Source: Helicostylum pulchrum
Lineage: Eukaryota > Mucoromycota > Mucoromycetes > Mucorales > Mucoraceae
Length of the DNA stretch: 64,000 nt
Direction: 5' to 3'
Assembly: GCA_025677825.1 (NCBI GenBank)
Contig: JAIXMO010000041.1
Span: forward strand, 124,001 to 188,000
The translations under genes were made by a program, and so were the position numbers. The notes under the pieces were generated by a model. It saw nothing but the letters and a program-made list of their open reading frames with translations, was not told the DNA's origin and did not search any database. Shown in pieces: positions 60,095 through 64,000 of the stretch (positions are counted from its first letter, which is position 1; every line of letters starts with the position of its first letter).

Positions 60095-61135
60095 TTAGCA
60101 GTATGAATGTATGCCCTGTGACCAGATGTAAGACCCTAGAATTATAAACATGCAGCATTGAGCTATGATGACAGACAATAAGCCATAAAAATAAGCATGT
60201 CTTCTAGCTAAACTAGTTAGCTCAACTGTAAAGGTAGAAATAGTAGTTAAGCAGCCACAATAACCATCAGCTAAACCTTGTATTACATCGCAACCAATAG
60301 GAATTACATAAACACCAGACTGAACCAAAGTTAAAGCAGCCAAAACAGAAGTTCCAAAAATATTTGCAGAAAAAGTCCCAATTGGAAAATGTGGCAATTT
60401 TCCATTATAAAAGGATAAATACCAACGAGTAAGTGCACCTACAGGGGCAAACACACAGGCAAATGATAATTCTTTTTGTCCTTTACCAAAAATAGCTGCA
60501 AAAATAACCGCTAACCAACTAGCCACACCAAAAGTAATGGTTATGTAATCAACTCTAGTAATGTACCGGATTGAAAATCCCCGAGGTGTAATTCTGTGTT
60601 CTACTTGCGTTTCTTTTGGTTCGGTTATTTCGCCAATATGGTGCCCAACTGCAAGGCCATTGAAAGACATGGCCAAAGTAACAAGAAATATAGATAAAGC
60701 GGCCAATACATTCTTTCCTCTTGTATGAGGGTTAGCTTCATAGTTGGCAAATTCTTTAAAAATTCCCAATTGCCACGAAGAAAAAGTTGTAATTGAACCG
60801 CATAAGCCGGTAGAAATACCAGGATGTAAAGGGTGATACCTAACTTTATATCTTTTAGTATAAATTAACTGAAAAAGGACAATATGCTTCCTTTTTTTTC
60901 TGCTCTTTTTTTACCGTGAAAATAAGCGGCTTTTATTCCTTGTTGCTATTCCCATAATAAGGCAACCGACCCATTGAGCGTATACCAGACTAAATACTGG
61001 CATACCAGGAAAAGTTTCTAATCGACTTAAAGCAATTCGAATCAAAGTACCAGCAATGGAGAAGGGTATAATGATTGCTGCAATGGCAAGCTTATTTTCG
61101 TTTATTTCGACTACTTTGTTCTGTGCATCTTCCAT
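60095..61135 (-). CDS. FEX1: Fluoride exporter, FEX/CrcB type, two-domain
   Basis: Two exons (61135-60915 and 60851-60095) add to 978 nt, 325 residues. Start ATG 61135 (MEDAQNKVVEINENKLAIAA). The protein is a tandem duplication of the CrcB unit: domain 1 has SIAGTLIRIALSR and GLCGSITTFSSW; domain 2 has APVGALTRWYLSFYNG, NIFGTSVLAAL and GYCGCLTTISTFTVE. The GxCGxxTTxS blocks carry the polar track Thr and the Na+ site region of Fluc channels, and eukaryotic FEX proteins have this fused two-domain form. It protects cells by exporting fluoride across the plasma membrane. It is transcribed away from the acetyltransferase gene, with a shared 173-nt promoter. No fluoride riboswitch motif is seen. 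Confidence 0.9.
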
Positions 61136-61308
61136 AGTATAATAATATTGTTTCTTTTACACACTGTATAAATACCATAAAGTGCATTACATGCTTAAAT
61201 AAAATCCGAAGACACGGAGATAGTGACTGCATTTTCATCTTGTAGATAAGGTTGCTTCTAAATCATTTGAACAAAAATCCCCTCTCTCGCTCTCTCTTTT
61301 AATTTTAA

Positions 61309-61972
61309 ATGGTTAACCCTCTTGACCTGTATACTATCCGTGCCGCTGTTGAGTCAGACGTCCCTCAAATCCTCGAAATTTACAATGAACGCATTGCCAA
61401 CTCGACTTGTCTCTTCATGTACGATCCAGTTCCACTTGACAATCGCTTAACTTGGTTTATGGAAACAAAGGCAAAGGGGTATCCTATTATTGTTGCCGCT
61501 GAAAAAGAGACAAATAAAGCTATTGCATATGCTAATTATGGTGGATTTAGACCTCATACTGCTTTTATCTTGTAAGTTTTTTTTTTCTGTATATTTGCGT
61601 AGGTCAGCATTTTATTAACTTGTAGAATATAGAACTACTGAAATCTCTTTATATATCCATCAAAACCACCAACGTAGAGGATTGGGTAGACTCATGTTGA
61701 CTGAGATGCTTCGTATAGCTATGGAAATGAAATTCCGCAGTTTGATCGCTGGTATCACCGCTGAAAATGAGGGATCGGTGATCTTGTTTGATAAGTTTGG
61801 ATTTAAAAATGTTGGACATTTCCATGATGTCGGATATAAGTTTGGAAGATACTTGGATGTTGTGTTTTTAGAGTATATTACTGATGCTCAAGTAGAAGAA
61901 GGAATGTCTGTTCCTTCGTTCAAGTCTTTCGCTTATGATAAGTATGTATACGGTGGTACTGTCACAAATTAG
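61309..61972 (+). CDS. GNAT N-acetyltransferase, phosphinothricin/methionine-sulfone-acetyltransferase-like
   Basis: Two exons (61309-61571 and 61633-61972) give 603 nt, 200 residues. ATG 61309 gives MVNPLDLYTIRAAVESDVPQ. The order is that of the bacterial-type PAT/YncA (MnaT) family: IRAAVESDVPQILEIYNERI, MYDPVPLDNRLTWF, GYPIIVAAEKE and YANYGGFRPHTAF. After the splice come ISLYIHQNHQRRGLGRLML (acetyl-CoA pyrophosphate loop RRGLGR) and LFDKFGFKNVGHFHDVGYKF. It probably acetylates the amino group of a small toxic amino acid or analogue. The acceptor chosen (gaatatag) avoids an in-frame stop that the earlier AG would create. Confidence 0.88.
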
Positions 61973-62037
61973 TATATCATGTAATAAAAACTATTTAGAC
62001 TATGTATTTATGTATATATAAAAAAGAAGATGTTTAT

Positions 62038-63209
62038 TTAACTATCAGCGAAACATGGAAGATAAGGTAATGCGGCTGTTGATCCACCGTCAACCGCAAT
62101 AGCTTGTCCGGTTATAAAAGAGGCATCTCTACTGACTAAAAATGCTACCATAGCACCGACCTTTTAAAAAGAAAAATTGTTACTATTCTAAAATCTTTTT
62201 TTATGTTTGTGTATATATACTTACTTCTTCTGGTCTACCGTATCTTTCTAAAGCGCTGTGAAGCATTGCTAGTCTCTGCTTTCGCGGGTCTTCGGTGACA
62301 GCTTCTAATAAAGGTTTGGTCATTTCCGTTTCAATGACTCCCTAGGTATAATATATTAGTACATATCAACTTTGTAAAGTGCGTATAGCTTACAGGACAG
62401 ACGGCATTGACACGGATATTTTTTCCATGCAATCTCCAAGCGCCAGTTTGACAAATATTGACGATACTTTTTTTTAAAAAAAATGGGGTTAACATATAGT
62501 CCCAAAGAAGAGAAACCGTGTACTACTTACGCTGCCTTTGAAGCCGCATAAGACATTGATCCAGCGCCTGATCTTGCAGCGGCAACTTTAACATACGAAA
62601 TTTAGTAAATCATATAATTAAATATGCCAGTAAACTTACTGGAAGCAGTGGCAACAATTGAACCGGCCGACTTTGGCTTTTGAGATGATGTATGCTCCAT
62701 TGCTGCCGATGCATATTTGACGGCTGCAAATACACTAAAAATATTATATCTGTTACTATGTACATCTCGATATTACTAAAAGAAGTAGATAACTGTACCT
62801 CCAAGCGTTGATAGTCATAGTTTCCAAGAACACCTCTTTAGTTTGTTCGGCCATAGACTTTGCGTTACCAATACCTGCATTAGCGAAATAAAAATCAAGA
62901 CGATCATATTTCTTTATGGCATCATCAATAACACCTTTAACATCCTCATCAGAGCTCGCGTCCACAAGCTTAGCAATACATTCTACACCTGTAGTTTTGG
63001 TAATTTCTTCAGCTAAAGTAGCAAGATCACTATCCTTGATATCAGTAACATAAATAGCCTTTGGGTTCTTTTTAGAGATGGAGTAAGCAGTTGCTCGACT
63101 ATATTGGTTTAATTATTATCGATAGTATATATGTGTATAGCGATAAGGAAATTTACCCGATACCAGTTAAAGAGTTGCAGCCTGTAATGATTCCTACAAA
63201 GTTTTCCAT
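62038..63209 (-). CDS. Short-chain dehydrogenase/reductase (classical SDR)
   Basis: A many-exon gene from ATG 63209 (MENFVGIITGCNSLTGIG, the TGxxxGIG NAD(P) motif with its last Gly across an intron) to TAA 62038, about 265 residues. Next come DIKDSDLATLAEEI (acidic end of beta-2, suggesting NAD rather than NADP), LDFYFANAGIGNAK, AGSIVATASVAA (catalytic Ser), YAASKAAV (YxxxK), HGKNIRVNAVCPG and the C-terminal ITGQAIAVDGGSTAALP. This is the 3-oxoacyl-reductase/glucose-dehydrogenase-like class. The substrate cannot be told. Introns at about 63160, 62800, 62720, 62580, 62470, 62350 and 62180 give it an unusually high intron density for an SDR. Confidence 0.9.
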
Positions 63210-64000
63210 TTTTTTTTTTTTTTTTTGTAATCTGTTTAGATAAAAGATACAAGAGTAAAGAACATAAAAATTTAAAATATTTATATTGATATTTGGAATG
63301 TTCGGGACTGTACTTTCCATCTTTTGTTTCATTTTACAAAGATCTTTTTTTTTCGTGTGAAGAAATTATTTTAGTCATGCAAATATATCATATCGTTGTC
63401 AGATTTTTATCTTATACATGGTATGTACTTTTTTTTAAAAAAATAATATTCTTCAAATATAAGACTTTTTGAGAAAACTAAAATTTAACAGGTACATAAT
63501 TTTGAAAGCATATATCCTTCCCAAAGCCGAACAGGCATATATAATCATCATTAGTATATCGAATATTACTAACAGAGTAGTCGCAAACTAAGAATTGTTG
63601 TAATTGTCACAAGTGTTGCAGTTTAAGCTAACCTTTTTAATGATTTCATATAAACATCTGCAATTTTCGTACTTCATAATTTAATCTCAAAACATTAAAA
63701 GTAAAGGTAGTGCCTTCTTTAAGAAAAGAAAACCGGTGGCTATAAAATATTTAAAACACAACAATCTGAGAGTGATGTTCTTCTAATGCGAAAAAGATGG
63801 GTTAAAAGTTAAGAGCATAACTGCTTATTAGATGTGGTGTCATAAATGCCGATTAAAGAGGCTCGACTGAAATGGTCAATATTTCGTTTTTTTTTCAAAG
63901 GTCACACGTAACAATGTTTGGTGATCCCGGGATAAATTATATCTAAAACTTATATTACTTGAATAAAGAGCCTGTAATTTTTACCTGGTTCATTTAAATA
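63210..64000. other. Intergenic to window end, no gene seen
   Basis: AT-rich, T- and A-tracts, including T8A7 at about 63429. It should hold the promoter of the minus-strand SDR. No supported feature. Confidence 0.5.

Noticed and set aside
61136..61308. Fluoride riboswitch upstream of the FEX gene
   Set aside because: The space lacks the conserved GGxGAUGG...CCGCC core; eukaryotic FEX genes are not known to carry one.

Overview
The window is nuclear DNA of a filamentous fungus, most likely an early-diverging one in the Mucoromycota (Mucorales-like). The sequence is AT-rich. Genes are split by short GT-AG introns of about 50-130 nt with CTAAT/CTGAC-like branch points, and intergenic DNA is full of T- and A-tracts. 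The gene set fits a eukaryotic fungus: Mediator MED12, DNA polymerase epsilon, PKA, ALG8, THI4 and uL13. Several features are usual in Mucoromycota rather than Dikarya: a type III glutamine synthetase, LINE, Tc1 and Fanzor-like relics, and many decayed lineage-specific genes. The species cannot be named from sequence alone.

Layout. 1-2.4 kb: gene relics. 2.4-16 kb: a PPR protein on +, then on the minus strand nicotinamide riboside kinase, a sugar transporter, ALG8 glucosyltransferase, a PKA-type kinase, an OSBP/Kes1-type lipid transfer protein and a PUF6-like nucleolar protein. 16-24.8 kb (+): the Pol epsilon catalytic subunit and a C2H2 zinc-finger protein. 24.8-26 kb: a minus-strand relic. 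26-32.3 kb (+): MED12 in 12 exons. 32.3-35.1 kb: relics, an internally deleted LINE and a very small gene. 35.7-37 kb: THI4 followed by a TPP riboswitch in its 3' UTR. 37.2-39.7 kb: a coding relic and a decayed Fanzor/TnpB-like gene. 40.4-45 kb: ribosomal protein uL13 (-), an SDR (+) and a four-TM LAPTM-like protein (-). 46.9-49.2 kb: a decayed multi-exon gene containing an antisense 25S rRNA fragment, then a Tc1/mariner relic. 50-52.4 kb: glutamine synthetase III. 52.7-57.9 kb: three tandem copies, in different states of decay, of a 3-hydroxyisobutyryl-CoA-hydrolase-like gene. 58.7-63.2 kb: a secreted protein of ten pacifastin-like inhibitor domains (-), a FEX/CrcB fluoride exporter (-), a GNAT acetyltransferase (+) and an SDR (-).

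The genes mostly act independently, as is normal for a fungal chromosome. The strongest items for follow-up are the TPP riboswitch placed 3' of the THI4 coding sequence, the ten-domain pacifastin-like protein whose domains differ at the predicted P1 residue, the birth-and-death array of crotonase-fold genes that share loss of a conserved glycine, the 25S rRNA fragment and the Fanzor-like relic. Spliced models were checked for frame by exon arithmetic where stated. Other exon borders are best reads of the sequence.
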